A DNA stretch of 64,000 nt from the NCBI RefSeq assembly GCF_025642155.1, contig NZ_CP106798.1, positions 5,828,001 through 5,892,000 on the forward strand. The letters run 5' to 3'. The translations under genes were made by a program, and so were the position numbers. The stretch's first letter is position 1; each line of letters starts with the position of its first letter. The notes below the pieces were generated by a model, which was not told the DNA's origin, did no database searches, and saw nothing but the letters and a program-made list of their open reading frames with translations. The stretch comes from Streptomyces sp. HUAS 15-9. Lineage in GTDB: Bacteria > Actinomycetota > Actinomycetes > Streptomycetales > Streptomycetaceae. This document shows, one piece after another, positions 43,841 through 55,482 of this stretch.

Positions 43841-44956
43841 TTACGTCAACTTGGTCCGGGTCGCTTGTCCCGGAAGGGTGACGAGGATCCGGCAACCCCG
43901 CTCGGATTCGGCCACGCCGATCCGGCCGCCGTGCAGATCCACCGCCCAGCGGGCGATCGCCAGCCCCAGACCCGTACCGCCGTCACTGCCCGGACCGTGC
44001 GGTCGGCTGACGGCTCCCCGGTTGAAGCGTTCGAAGACCTTGTGCCACTCCGACTTCGGGATGCCGGGGCCCTCGTCCAGGACCTCCAGCTCCAGCGACT
44101 CCGGCTGCGGACCGCGCCGCGCCTTCACCGTGACCCGGCCGTGCGCCGGGCTGTGCTTGACCGCGTTGTCGATCAGATTGGCCACCACCTGGTGGATCCG
44201 CTCCGGGTCCGCGAGCGCGGTCAGCTCCGGCGGGGAGACGTCCAGGTGCAGATGGACGTCCGTCCGCGTGTGGTTCCCGGAGCCCGACGCCATGCCCCCG
44301 CGCGCGGAGGCGACCATGTTGGCCTCCTTCAGCACGCCGGAGAGGTACGGCCATACCTCGAAACGCCGCTTGCGCAGCGGTACGACGCCGTTGTCCAGCC
44401 GGGACAGGTCCAGCAGCGTCTCCACCAGCCGCCCGAGCCGCTCGGTCTGCTTGAGCGCCGTACGCATCGTCTCGGTGTCCGGCTCGGCGATGCCGTCCAC
44501 GACGTTCTCCAGGACGGCCCGCAGGGCGGCGATGGGCGTGCGCAGCTCGTGCGAGACGTTCGCCACCAGCTCCTTGCGCTGGCGGTCCTGGGCCTCCAGC
44601 TCGTCGGCCATGACATTGATCGTCCCGGCCAGGTCGCCCAGCTCGTCCCGGCGGTTCTCCCGCACCCGGCGCGTGTAGTCGCCCTGCGAGATCGACCGGG
44701 CCACCGCGTTCATCTCGTCCAGCGGCGAGGTGAGCGAATGCGCCACGAACTGCGTTATCAACAGTGTGGCGATCATCGAGAAGACCGTGATGAAGCGAAG
44801 CTCCGTCTTGGTGTGCACCGCGATCATCGACAGACCCGTGGTGATCAGCACCGAGATGACGACGAGCGCGCCCAGCTTGGTCTTGATCGAGAACGGGCGT
44901 ACGCCGCCCCAGGGCTCCTCCCCGGGGCTCCTCCGTGCGGCCGGCCCGTCGCTCAT
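43841..44956 (-). CDS. HAMP-domain sensor histidine kinase
   Basis: 371 residues. Two closely spaced membrane helices (about 28-48 and 54-72) leave almost no extracellular loop, then HAMP, the H-box VANVSHELRTPIAALRAV, and ATPase boxes LIDNAVKHS, DEGPGIP and GTGLGLAIARWAV. The short sensor suggests it senses membrane state or a partner protein. It overlaps the response regulator by 4 bp. The pair lies upstream of kgd, as in related streptomycetes to my recollection. Confidence 0.92.
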   Translation of the reverse strand: MSDGPAARRSPGEEPWGGVRPFSIKTKLGALVVISVLITTGLSMIAVHTKTELRFITVFSMIATLLITQFVAHSLTSPLDEMNAVARSISQGDYTRRVRENRRDELGDLAGTINVMADELEAQDRQRKELVANVSHELRTPIAALRAVLENVVDGIAEPDTETMRTALKQTERLGRLVETLLDLSRLDNGVVPLRKRRFEVWPYLSGVLKEANMVASARGGMASGSGNHTRTDVHLHLDVSPPELTALADPERIHQVVANLIDNAVKHSPAHGRVTVKARRGPQPESLELEVLDEGPGIPKSEWHKVFERFNRGAVSRPHGPGSDGGTGLGLAIARWAVDLHGGRIGVAESERGCRILVTLPGQATRTKLT

Positions 44957-45693
44957 GGCGTCGGTGTCTCCAACGCGTAGCCCACGCCGTGCACCGTGCG
45001 GATCCGCTCGGCGCCGATCTTCCGGCGCAGCGCCTTGATGTGGCTGTCGACGGTCCGGGTGCCGGAGGCGTCCGCCCAGTCCCACACCTCGGCCAGCAGC
45101 TGCTCACGGGAGAGCACCGCGCGCGGGGTGTTCGCCAGGCAGACCAGCAGGTCGAACTCGGTGGGCGTGAGGTGCACGTCCTCGCTGCGCACCCGCACCC
45201 GGCGCTGCGCGTGGTCGATCTCCAGCTCGCCGAGGCGCAGGATGCCCGAGCGCGGCGTGGCCGCGGCGATGGCGGCCCGCTCCACGCGGCGCAGCAGGAC
45301 GTGCACGCGCGCGGCCAGCTCCCGCATCGAGAACGGCTTGGTCATGTAGTCGTCGGCGCCGACACCGAGCCCGACCAGCATGTCGGTCTCGTCGTCGCGC
45401 GCGGTGAGCATCAGCACCGGCACCGGGCGCTGGGCCTGCACACGGCGGCAGACCTCCAGGCCGTCGAAACCGGGCAGCATGATGTCGAGGATCAGCAGGT
45501 CGGGCTGCCAGGCCTCGGCGGTGTCGACCGCGGAAGGACCGTCCGCCGCGGTTTGCACCAGGAATCCCTCGGCGCGGAGTCGGGCCGCGATGGCGTCCAC
45601 GATCGTCGGGTCGTCCTCGATCACCAGCACTCGGCGCTGTGCGCCCGGAGTAGCCGCCGCCGTACCGCTGTGCGAGGTGTGTGTCTGCTCCAT
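44953..45693 (-). CDS. OmpR/PhoB-family response regulator
   Basis: 246 residues from the ATG at 45693 behind CAGGGG. The receiver domain has the acidic pair VIEDDPTI and phospho-acceptor LLILDIMLPG, Thr/Lys switch LMLTARDD and MTKPFSMRE. The C-terminal winged helix ends in SGTRTVDSHIKALRRKIG. It is coupled to the kinase gene. Confidence 0.94.
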   Translation of the reverse strand: MEQTHTSHSGTAAATPGAQRRVLVIEDDPTIVDAIAARLRAEGFLVQTAADGPSAVDTAEAWQPDLLILDIMLPGFDGLEVCRRVQAQRPVPVLMLTARDDETDMLVGLGVGADDYMTKPFSMRELAARVHVLLRRVERAAIAAATPRSGILRLGELEIDHAQRRVRVRSEDVHLTPTEFDLLVCLANTPRAVLSREQLLAEVWDWADASGTRTVDSHIKALRRKIGAERIRTVHGVGYALETPTP

Positions 45694-45817
45694 CGCCCGC
45701 CCCTGAGTGTGCTTTCCGGAACCAGTGGGGTGGTTCCTCGGTCTGCGCATGGTTTGCGATTGACGCTTGAATGATCCGCGTCAGGGAAGCACATTACGGG
45801 GACCGGAGGCACCGTCG

Positions 45818-46684
45818 CTATCCAGGGCGTACGGCGAGATGCACAGCGTCCGGAACGCCCCGGGCAACGGGGATCTCTTCGGTACGCACCTGCCGGAACC
45901 CGGCATTCCACAAGGTTTGCTCGAAATCCACAGAGGGCCGCGCCGACCATACGGCCAGTACCCCTCCGGGCGTCAACGCCTTTGCGCAGCTTGCCAGTCC
46001 GGCCGGTGAGTACAGGCCGTCGTTGTCCTCGGTCACGGTCCAGCCAGGGCCGTTGTCGATGTCCAGGCACAGGGCGTCGTACGTGGCGGAAGTCTCATTG
46101 ACGTGCGTCAACAGGTCGCCTTCGACGATCTCGGTGCGCGGATCGCCGAGCGCGGCGGCGGACAGCCCGGACAGCGGGCCCGCGCGGTGCCAGCCGATCA
46201 CGGCGGGCTCGCGCTCCACCACGGTGATCCGCCCCCAGCGGGGGTCGGCCGCGGCATGCGCGAGCGAGAACCCGACGCCCAGGCCGCCGATGAGCACGTC
46301 CGGTTCCGGCCGTCCGTCCAGGGCGTCGTACGCGGCATCGACCAGTAGCCGCTCCGAGCGCCCGTCGGAGGTGTCCATGAGGAAGCAGCCGTTGGCGATG
46401 ATCTGCAGCAGCTCACCGTGTCTGCGCAGCACCACCTCCCCGTGCGGGCCCTCGCGACGGTCCAGGACTACGGGAGTGTCGTACGTGGCGGCCATGCGCC
46501 CATCCTGCACGAACACGGCTTTACGGCCACGTGAATTACGGATGACGGGCAGGTCGGCGCACATCACTCGTTCGAGCGCTTCTGCTTCTGTCGTAACCTC
46601 AGCGTGTTCTGTCGTAACCCCAGCGTTGGTCGAGCGGTTCCTCAGAAAATCCTGTGAATCAAGGTCTTGGGTGGCGTCGGTCAT
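45818..46684 (-). CDS. Spermidine-synthase-like (polyamine aminopropyltransferase-fold) protein
   Basis: 288 residues. The C-terminal two thirds have the SAM/dcSAM-binding core LIGGLGVGFSLAHAAADPRW, VVEREPAVIGWHRAGP and DALCLDIDNGPGW of the spermidine synthase superfamily. Family members without a decarboxylase partner often have unknown substrates, so a polyamine role is not assured. Start ATG at 46684; divergent from the rhomboid-like gene. Confidence 0.82.
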   Translation of the reverse strand: MTDATQDLDSQDFLRNRSTNAGVTTEHAEVTTEAEALERVMCADLPVIRNSRGRKAVFVQDGRMAATYDTPVVLDRREGPHGEVVLRRHGELLQIIANGCFLMDTSDGRSERLLVDAAYDALDGRPEPDVLIGGLGVGFSLAHAAADPRWGRITVVEREPAVIGWHRAGPLSGLSAAALGDPRTEIVEGDLLTHVNETSATYDALCLDIDNGPGWTVTEDNDGLYSPAGLASCAKALTPGGVLAVWSARPSVDFEQTLWNAGFRQVRTEEIPVARGVPDAVHLAVRPG

Positions 46685-46739
46685 AGACAGGGGCCTGTGC
46701 GGCGCGAAGTGTGGGGCGGGACGGAAGGAGCGCCTCAGC

Positions 46740-47669
46740 GTGGAACCGACCGCGACGGCCGGCACGGCGGCCTCGCCCTCACCCCCGCCCCCGGGTGCGC
46801 CTCTTCCCGACGACAGTGCGCTGTCGTCCTCCGGGCTGGCCGACCTGCTGGACGGGATGCCGCGCCAGCGCGGCGCCATGGCGCCCTTTCGGGCCCGGGC
46901 CGACGAGCCGGTGGCCACCGCGACGGCGACCACTGCGCCGGCCCCCGCGCAGTCCTTCCCCGCCCCCCACCGTCTCCTCGCCCGGCGGCTGCGCGCCCTG
47001 CACCCCTGGCGGGTGCTGCCCACTCCCACGGGAACGCCGTTCACCTTCGCCTACGCGGCCGTGCTCGCGGTCACCTCGCTGATCGCCGCCGACGCCGCCC
47101 CCGGGCTGGTGCACAGCCTCTACCAGGCGTCCAGCACCGATGTGGCGCACCTGGTGCGGACCCCCGTACAGGTCCTGCTGGCGAGCGCGCTGTGGATCGC
47201 CGGCGGGGTCGTGTCGCCGTACGCCATGTGCTTCCTGGTCGTCCTGACCGCGCTGGAGCGGCGCATAGGAGGACTGCGTGCGGCCGCGGTCTTCCTGCTC
47301 GGGCACGTGCTCGCCACCCTGGCGACCGAGGTCCCCGTGGGGATCGCGGTCCTGGCGGGACACCTGCCCGGCAGCTCCCTGCACCGCCTGGACTACGGCA
47401 TCAGCTTCGGCGTCGCCGCCAGCACGGGTGCCCTCGCCGGACTGCTCACCCCCTGGCTGCGCTGGTCCGTCCTCGCGCTGTTCGGCGGCATGCTCCTGCA
47501 GGACCTGATCGCGTACACGGACCCGATGACCAACTGGGGCCATCTGACCTCGCTGACGATAGGCGTCGCGATGTGGCCCGCGATCCGCCGCCGGCACCGG
47601 GCCCGGGGCGTGCGGTCGGTCCGGCCCACGCATGTGGTCCGGGCGGTGGAGCGGGCCCAGTCGGCGTAG
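46740..47669 (+). CDS. Rhomboid-like membrane protein
   Basis: 309 residues. About 90 disordered Pro/Ala-rich residues precede six or so hydrophobic helices (FTFAYAAVLAVTSLIAADAA, VQVLLASALWIAGGVVSPYA and others). It resembles the Streptomyces rhomboid-like family; a His in NWGHLTSLTIGVAM is at the usual catalytic-helix place, but the GxSG serine motif is not clear, so it may be inactive. The start is GTG at 46740 with AAGGAG upstream. Confidence 0.75.
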   Translation: MEPTATAGTAASPSPPPPGAPLPDDSALSSSGLADLLDGMPRQRGAMAPFRARADEPVATATATTAPAPAQSFPAPHRLLARRLRALHPWRVLPTPTGTPFTFAYAAVLAVTSLIAADAAPGLVHSLYQASSTDVAHLVRTPVQVLLASALWIAGGVVSPYAMCFLVVLTALERRIGGLRAAAVFLLGHVLATLATEVPVGIAVLAGHLPGSSLHRLDYGISFGVAASTGALAGLLTPWLRWSVLALFGGMLLQDLIAYTDPMTNWGHLTSLTIGVAMWPAIRRRHRARGVRSVRPTHVVRAVERAQSA

Positions 47670-47771
47670 CACGCTGCCGTCGCTGGACTCCGCCATGCGT
47701 GAACTCCCGGGTCCCCCAGGGCATAACCGCGCACCCACCCCCGTTTCCGCTGTCGGTGCAGCGTGATTCGG

Positions 47772-47789
47772 TGATCGCTCAGAGCGAAC
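47772..47789 (+). promoter_or_regulatory. ClgR-type operator before lon
   Basis: TGATCGCTCAGAGCGAAC fits the actinobacterial ClgR consensus WNNWCGCYNANRGCGWWS at every fixed position. ClgR activates clp and lon genes in Streptomyces and relatives. Confidence 0.8.
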
Positions 47790-47821
47790 GCGGTCATGGG
47801 AACATCCGCGGGCTCCCGTGC

Positions 47822-47842
47822 ATTGAGTCGGCATAGCTCAAC
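47822..47842 (+). promoter_or_regulatory. HAIR-like HspR operator before lon
   Basis: ATTGAGT, a 7-bp spacer and GCTCAAC match the HspR site CTTGAGT-N7-ACTCAAG at 11 of 14 positions with exact spacing, 21 bp before the lon ATG. HspR represses heat-shock genes, including lon in S. lividans. Confidence 0.75.
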
Positions 47843-47863
47843 TTGATTGCCGAAGGGGAGATC

Positions 47864-50287
<2,424 letters not shown>

Positions 50288-50309
50288 CGGGCGTCATCGG
50301 ATGAAGGAG

Positions 50310-50344
50310 AGGCCCGGGTCCCGTGAGGGAGACCCGGGCCTTTT
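50310..50344 (+). terminator. Intrinsic terminator after lon
   Basis: 11-bp stem (50310-50320 with 50331-50341) followed by T residues. Confidence 0.88.
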
Positions 50345-50491
50345 CCGTGCCCCATGGCGAGGTCAACCCCGCACCAACGCAAAGTGAAATATTTCCGAGC
50401 GCCAGATGTACAACTCTTTACCCCCCATCTCTGTCGAACTGGCGAACAACGGCTTTTGGCAGACCGTGTGCAATCCCGTGGGGGGAACGCC

Positions 50492-52579
50492 TTGTCCGTG
50501 ATCATTCGTCGGTTGTGCGGTGCCTTGCGGGTACGGGGGACGACCGACCTGCTCCTCGTACTCCTGCTCGGCGCCGGCTTCGCCGCGCTACCCGTCTTCG
50601 CGCTGCTGCCGTCGGTCGCGGGGTTCGCCGTGGCGTCGGCCGTGACCTATGTCGTGGACGAGGTGCTGCACACCCGGGCGCCCGGCTTCGTCCGCCGGCT
50701 CGCGACGCTGCAGCTCAACCGCACCCTGCGGTTCGCGGTCCGCACGGTGATGCTGCTCGCGCTGGCCAGCCGGACCGACGCGCCGGACCGGGTGCTGGTC
50801 GTCGCGCTGGCCGTCTTCAGCGCGCACTTCGCGCTGGTGATGCTGTACTCGGCCGCCCACCACGCCATCCGGCTGCGCCGGGTGCTGCCGCTGGTGGTGC
50901 GCAACCTCGACCTGAGCGCACTGGACGTCCCACGGCGCCCGCCCGGCATTCTCTACCGGCGCTTCCTGCGCAAGCTGCTCCACCTCGACGTGCCGGCCCA
51001 CGCGGGACTGCTCGCCGCGCTGGCGGCGGGGGCCTGGTACCCGGCGGGCATCGGCTTCGCGCTGACGACCGGGCTGTCCGTGGCGGCCGTGGCGGCCCTG
51101 CTGGGGCAGTACCGCCGGGTCCGCCGGATGCCGGGCAGGGACGAGGTGTTCGCCGAGGTCAACCGGCAACTGGCGGCGTACGGGCCCGAAGTCGCCCTGT
51201 ACTTCAGCTTCGCCTCCGTGTCCCGGGACTTCATGTACCAGGTCAACATGTGGATCGAGACACTGGAACGGCTCGACCTGCGCCCGGTGATCGTGCTGCG
51301 CGAGCGGGCCTCGTTCCGCCATCTGAGCCGCACCTGGATCCCGGTGGTCTGCGTGCCCAAGGCCGACGACCTGGCCGAGCTGGAACTGTCCGGCGTCCGG
51401 GTCGTGCTGTATCCCGGCAACGCCGGCAAGAACGTGCACATGCTGCGCGTCGCCGAGGCCAAGCATGTGTTCATCGGCCACGGCGACAGCGACAAGCTCG
51501 CCAGCAGCAACCGGGTCAGCAAGGTCTATGACGAGATCTGGGTGGCCGGACGGGCGGGCCGCGACCGCTACCGACGGGTGCGGCACGCCATCAGCGGCGA
51601 GGCCATCGTCGAGGTGGGCCGGCCCCAGCTGGCCCCGATCCGGCTGCACGCCGACCACACGCCGGGCCCGCTGCCGACCGTGCTCTACGCCCCCACCTGG
51701 GAGGGCTGGAGCGACGACGACTGCCACACCTCGCTGATCCCGATGGGCGTGGCCCTGGTCGAGCGCCTGCTCGCGGAGAACGTGCGCGTCGTCTACAAGC
51801 CGCACCCGCTCACCGGCAAGCGCTCGCCCGAGGCGGCCGCGGCCGACCGTGCCGTCCGGGAGTTGCTGCGGGCCGACAACGAGCGGCGCGAGGCCGCGGA
51901 CGCGGAGGCCGCCGTCACCGCCGCCGCGCCCCGGCTGCGGGAGATCAGAGCCCGGCTCGACGAACTGGCCGGACGGCACGACGGTGACGACGCCCAGCAG
52001 ATCCGTGACGCGCGGGTCCCCGACCGGGACGGCGCCGCCGAGTGGCGGGAACTGCACGCCGAGTGGCACCGCCTGTACTGGGAGAGCCGGGGCCCGGTCC
52101 GGCACCACGTCGTCCTCAAGCAGCTGCCGACGCTCTACGAGTGCTTCAACCAGGCGGACGTCCTCATCAGCGACGTCTCCTCCGTGGTCGCCGACTTCGT
52201 CGCCAGTCTCAAGCCGTACGTCCTGACCAACGCCCACGACCTGCCCGACGAGGAGTTCCGCGCCGCGTACACCACCGCCGGGGGCGCCCATCTGCTCGAC
52301 CGCGCCTGTGAGCGGCTGCCGGAGATCCTGCGCTCGGTCCGCGAGCCGCGGCACGACCCGATGGCCGCGCAGCGCCGCACCCTCAAGGAGTACGTCCTGG
52401 GCCCGGACCACCCGACCTCCCTGGAGCGGTTCAACGCGGCCGTCAACGCCCTGGCCGACCGGGCCGCGGTGGAGCGGGAGGCGGACGGCCCGGCGGGCGC
52501 CGCGGACCTGGTGTTCCCGCAGCAGCGGACGGCCCCCGCCGGCGACGTGCCCCGGGACCCGACCGGCCTGGTCGGCTGA
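50492..52579 (+). CDS. CDP-glycerol glycerophosphotransferase family protein (teichoic-acid-type polymerase)
   Basis: 695 residues. Three to five N-terminal membrane helices (to about residue 220) precede a glycosyltransferase-like CDP-glycerol:polyglycerophosphate transferase domain (about 240-640) with FIGHGDSDKLAS, VLYAPTWEG, VVYKPHP and DVLISDVSSVVADFV, the conserved donor-binding and catalytic segments. It probably polymerises glycerol-phosphate wall or membrane-linked polymer at the membrane. The TTG at 50492 sits 4 bp after GGGGGGAA; GTG 50498 is an alternative. Monocistronic, terminators on both sides. Confidence 0.87.
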   Translation: MSVIIRRLCGALRVRGTTDLLLVLLLGAGFAALPVFALLPSVAGFAVASAVTYVVDEVLHTRAPGFVRRLATLQLNRTLRFAVRTVMLLALASRTDAPDRVLVVALAVFSAHFALVMLYSAAHHAIRLRRVLPLVVRNLDLSALDVPRRPPGILYRRFLRKLLHLDVPAHAGLLAALAAGAWYPAGIGFALTTGLSVAAVAALLGQYRRVRRMPGRDEVFAEVNRQLAAYGPEVALYFSFASVSRDFMYQVNMWIETLERLDLRPVIVLRERASFRHLSRTWIPVVCVPKADDLAELELSGVRVVLYPGNAGKNVHMLRVAEAKHVFIGHGDSDKLASSNRVSKVYDEIWVAGRAGRDRYRRVRHAISGEAIVEVGRPQLAPIRLHADHTPGPLPTVLYAPTWEGWSDDDCHTSLIPMGVALVERLLAENVRVVYKPHPLTGKRSPEAAAADRAVRELLRADNERREAADAEAAVTAAAPRLREIRARLDELAGRHDGDDAQQIRDARVPDRDGAAEWRELHAEWHRLYWESRGPVRHHVVLKQLPTLYECFNQADVLISDVSSVVADFVASLKPYVLTNAHDLPDEEFRAAYTTAGGAHLLDRACERLPEILRSVREPRHDPMAAQRRTLKEYVLGPDHPTSLERFNAAVNALADRAAVEREADGPAGAADLVFPQQRTAPAGDVPRDPTGLVG

Positions 52580-52592
52580 GCGGCGTACACAG

Positions 52593-52640
52593 CACGGGAG
52601 TAGCGGGCCGGCGTCCTCGGGCCGGCCCGGTGCTCCCGTG
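52593..52640. terminator. Bidirectional hairpin terminator
   Basis: Outer arms CACGGGAG (52593-52600) and CTCCCGTG (52633-52640) enclose an inner GC-rich stem (CGGGCCGGC with GCCGGCCCG), between convergent genes. Confidence 0.85.
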
Positions 52641-52649
52641 CGCGTGCGA

Positions 52650-53474
52650 TCAACCGTTGGCGAGCGCGACCACCCGGTCGAGGGCCCCGTTGAACTTGTC
52701 GTGGTCGCCGACCGTCGGTCCGGAGGAGGTGTACTGCCACATCGTGTAGTACGACCAACCGGCGGGCAGCGTCCCGGGGTCCGAGGCGTACCGGGCGATC
52801 CACAGCGGGTGGTTCGACGCGAAGCCGCCGTAGTTGCCGGTGCACTGGGTCCACCAGCTGGTGGCCGTGTAGATCACGGCGTCCCGGCCGGTGCGCGACT
52901 TGTACGTGTTCAGGAAGTCGGCGATCCAGCTCACCATCCCGGCGGCCGACTTCCCGTAGCAGGCGGCGCCGTACGGGTTCCACTCGATGTCCAGGGTGCC
53001 GGGGAGGGTCTTGCCGTCCCTGGACCAGCCGCCGCCGTGGTTGACGAAGTAGTTGGCCTGGGTCGCGCCGCTGGTCGTGTCCGGGGTGGCGAAGTGGTAC
53101 GCCCCGCGGATCATGCCGACGTTGTAGGAGCCGTTGTACTGCTGGGCGAAGTACGGGTTCGTGTAGTACGTGCCTTCCGTCGTCTTGGTGTAGGCCCAGC
53201 GGACCCCGCTGTTCCACAGCGTGGACCAGGCGACGTTGCCCTGGTAGCCGGAGACGTCGACGCCCTCGGTCTGGGCGACGTCAGCGGTGTCGGGCGTGCG
53301 GCTCCTGCCGTCGTGGGCCAGGACGCCCATGCCCATGTACGCCGAGCCGCGCGTGGGGGTGGTCGCGGCGTCGGCGGTGGAGAGCGGGAGGGTGAGGGAG
53401 AGCGCCGCCAGGAGCACGGCCGGCAGGGCCGTGAGTGGGCGCGGGCGGATGGGACCGGGTCTGTGCACGCGCAT
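52650..53474 (-). CDS. Secreted GH25 lysozyme (muramidase)
   Basis: 274 residues. Arg-rich Sec signal peptide with a hydrophobic core (ALPAVLLAALSLTLPLS) and AxA-like cleavage site near residue 36. The GH25 barrel shows GVDVSGYQGNVAW (N-terminal Asp), AYTKTTEGTYY and the catalytic pair in GTLDIEWNPYG. It hydrolyses peptidoglycan N-acetylmuramyl bonds outside the cell. There is no wall-binding domain. ATG at 53474 with GGAGG upstream. Confidence 0.93.
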   Translation of the reverse strand: MRVHRPGPIRPRPLTALPAVLLAALSLTLPLSTADAATTPTRGSAYMGMGVLAHDGRSRTPDTADVAQTEGVDVSGYQGNVAWSTLWNSGVRWAYTKTTEGTYYTNPYFAQQYNGSYNVGMIRGAYHFATPDTTSGATQANYFVNHGGGWSRDGKTLPGTLDIEWNPYGAACYGKSAAGMVSWIADFLNTYKSRTGRDAVIYTATSWWTQCTGNYGGFASNHPLWIARYASDPGTLPAGWSYYTMWQYTSSGPTVGDHDKFNGALDRVVALANG

Positions 53475-53500
53475 GACGTGCCTCCGAGGGTGGGGTGGGG

Positions 53501-53542
53501 GGACCCCGAAGACGGGGTGGGGGACCCCGAGGACGGGGTGGG
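53501..53542. repeat. Two 21-bp direct repeats in the lysozyme leader
   Basis: Near-identical units beginning GGACCCCGA at 53501 and 53522 (a degenerate third at 53552) lie in the 5' leader of the lysozyme gene. They are GC-rich and could fold, but no function is evident. Confidence 0.7.
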
Positions 53543-53744
53543 GAGATGGGGGGACCACGGATGACCCACTGGCGTGGGCATGCCATTAGTTGCCTGTTAA
53601 TGAAACTACGCACGTAGACGGGCAGGTGGAAAGGGGGTTCGGAGGCTGCCGTTGGTCTACGCCTGCGAAATACTGACGGAGCTGCGGCAACGGCGGCGTA
53701 TGGCAGAAACTTTCAGGACCGCGAAACCGATCAGGGGTGCTGAC

Positions 53745-54236
53745 GTGCACGAGGACGGAAACGGCGACGGACGTCACGTCGCCGGCCAGGTGACACCCAG
53801 TGGTGCAGACCAGGAGTTCCTGGCGCTGGAACGCGAGTTGACGGTGTTGCTGCGGCGGGCCCGCGCCAATCAGGGCGAGATGGCCCGTGAGGTCCACCCC
53901 GACCTGGAGTCCGCCGCGTACGGCCTCCTGGTCCGCCTCGACGAACACGGCGGCCAGCGCGCCACGGAGCTCGCCGGCTACATCGGCGTCGGCAAGGCCA
54001 CCATGTCCCGCCAGCTGCGCGCCCTGGAGGAGCTCGGCCTGGTCGCCCGCGAGCCGGACCCCGCGGACGGGCGTGCCTGGCTGGTGGCCCTCACCGCCGA
54101 GGGCCGCGGCCGCGTCGGCAGGGTCCGCGAGGCCCGCCGCGCCCGCTACGTCAGCCAGCTCGCCCACTGGGACCGGCAGGAGGTCGCGGAACTGGCGCGA
54201 CTGCTGCACGAGTTGAACGGCGTCATGGACAAGTAG
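53745..54236 (+). CDS. MarR-family transcriptional regulator
   Basis: 163 residues from the GTG at 53745 (AGGGGTG upstream). The winged helix reads ATELAGYIGVGKATMSRQLRALEELGLV, followed by the wing EPDPADGRAWLVALT. MarR proteins bind palindromes as dimers and respond to phenolics or oxidants. Upstream in-frame starts at 53652 and 53700 exist but lack family-like sequence. Confidence 0.9.
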   Translation: MHEDGNGDGRHVAGQVTPSGADQEFLALERELTVLLRRARANQGEMAREVHPDLESAAYGLLVRLDEHGGQRATELAGYIGVGKATMSRQLRALEELGLVAREPDPADGRAWLVALTAEGRGRVGRVREARRARYVSQLAHWDRQEVAELARLLHELNGVMDK

Positions 54237-54281
54237 GGCGAAGAGTGGCGCATCCCGGCGGGGCGGCGCCGGAGTCGTGTC

Positions 54282-55070
54282 TCACAGCTCCACGTACACG
54301 ACCGTCGCGTCGTCGTGCGTCTTGCTCCGCCGCAGGAACGCCCGCTCCTCCCGGTCCGCCTCCTCCAGCGCCCGTACGCGCTCCACCAGCACCCGCGCGC
54401 CCTCCTTGCGTACGACGGTGAAGCAGTCCGGCCAGTCGCCCTCACGGAACTTCTCCACCCAGCGGGTCGCTCCGTCGGTGAGGGCGGCCAGGGCGCGGAC
54501 CCCGTCGCGCGGGAGCGTGCCCGTGACCGCCCGGGAGGCGACCGAGGGGTCGGCGGCCGCCGTGAAGAAGCCGCCCTCCTTGTTGCGGACCGTGGCGTCG
54601 GCGACGGCGTCGCTGACCAGGGACGCGCGGGGCAGCCGGGAGAGACGGTCGTCCAGGACGGGGGTGACCGTGCCGTCGGGGGACTCCAGGAGGAGGGTGG
54701 AGTCGGAGAGGACCAGGTACTCGACCGTGTCGGTGGACCAGCGGGCCAGGACCACCGTGGCCTGGGGTGTGCGCGGGTGAGAAAGGTCACAGGTGGCCGC
54801 GTGGGTCTCCGCGGTGCGGGCGATCGCCGCGAAAAGAATCTCCGCCAGTGTCAGATCTCGGTCGGAAACGGTCAGTCCGGTCAGGGCGCCGCCGAGTCGC
54901 GCGGTGAACCAGGGGACCGAATGGAGACAGCCCGTACCGCTGTCCGGCGGGGTCACCCCGTCCAGGACGATCACGCAGCCCCCCTGCCCGGAGGCCGGTA
55001 GTCCGACACCGGCGAAGTCCTCGTTGGGGCGGTCCGCGCTGCCGGGCTCCGATACGACTTCAGTACGCAT
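54282..55070 (-). CDS. PP2C-like serine/threonine phosphatase-fold protein
   Basis: 262 residues. Metal-site features of PP2C are VIVLDGVTPPD near the N-terminus, ALTDGATRW in the middle and THDDATVVYVEL at the end. The first aspartate motif is shortened compared with classical DxDGMGGH, so activity should be tested. Probably cytosolic. The start is the ATG at 55070. It is convergent with the MarR gene. Confidence 0.78.
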   Translation of the reverse strand: MRTEVVSEPGSADRPNEDFAGVGLPASGQGGCVIVLDGVTPPDSGTGCLHSVPWFTARLGGALTGLTVSDRDLTLAEILFAAIARTAETHAATCDLSHPRTPQATVVLARWSTDTVEYLVLSDSTLLLESPDGTVTPVLDDRLSRLPRASLVSDAVADATVRNKEGGFFTAAADPSVASRAVTGTLPRDGVRALAALTDGATRWVEKFREGDWPDCFTVVRKEGARVLVERVRALEEADREERAFLRRSKTHDDATVVYVEL

Positions 55071-55482
55071 TCGGCCAGTCTGCACGAGGCCTTCACAGTG
55101 TTCGCCAAAGGCTGGCAAGGGTCCCGGAATTGACACGGCGGCGCAGGTCAGGCGCCTGGTTTGGGCGGGAATGACGCACTCCGGGAAGGCGTGTCGGCGA
55201 ATCCTGTCAAAGCCCGCGGCCCGCGTCCAACCGGCCCGCCGGTCATCGCCCCCGCACCCGCCGCGGCAACTTGCCCGCCAACTCCCCTCCGATGTTCACT
55301 CCTTCGGGTGGCCGGTCAGGTGATGCACGACCACTGCCCACCGGCGCTGGGAGGGTCGGGGACCAATGGGGGCGTCCCGCGCGCGAGCCGAAGCCGAAGC
55401 CGAGCGTGGTGGAGGGTGAACGCATTGCTCGGCACCGGAACGACAGGGTGCCACCCGGGCCCATGGGTAGACGAGTTCAGGA
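55071..55482. other. 412-bp divergent intergenic region
   Basis: No gene supported. A TTGACA-like hexamer (ATTGACACGG) lies near 55129 on the plus strand without a convincing -10. It should contain promoters for the phosphatase and the conservon. Confidence 0.45.
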
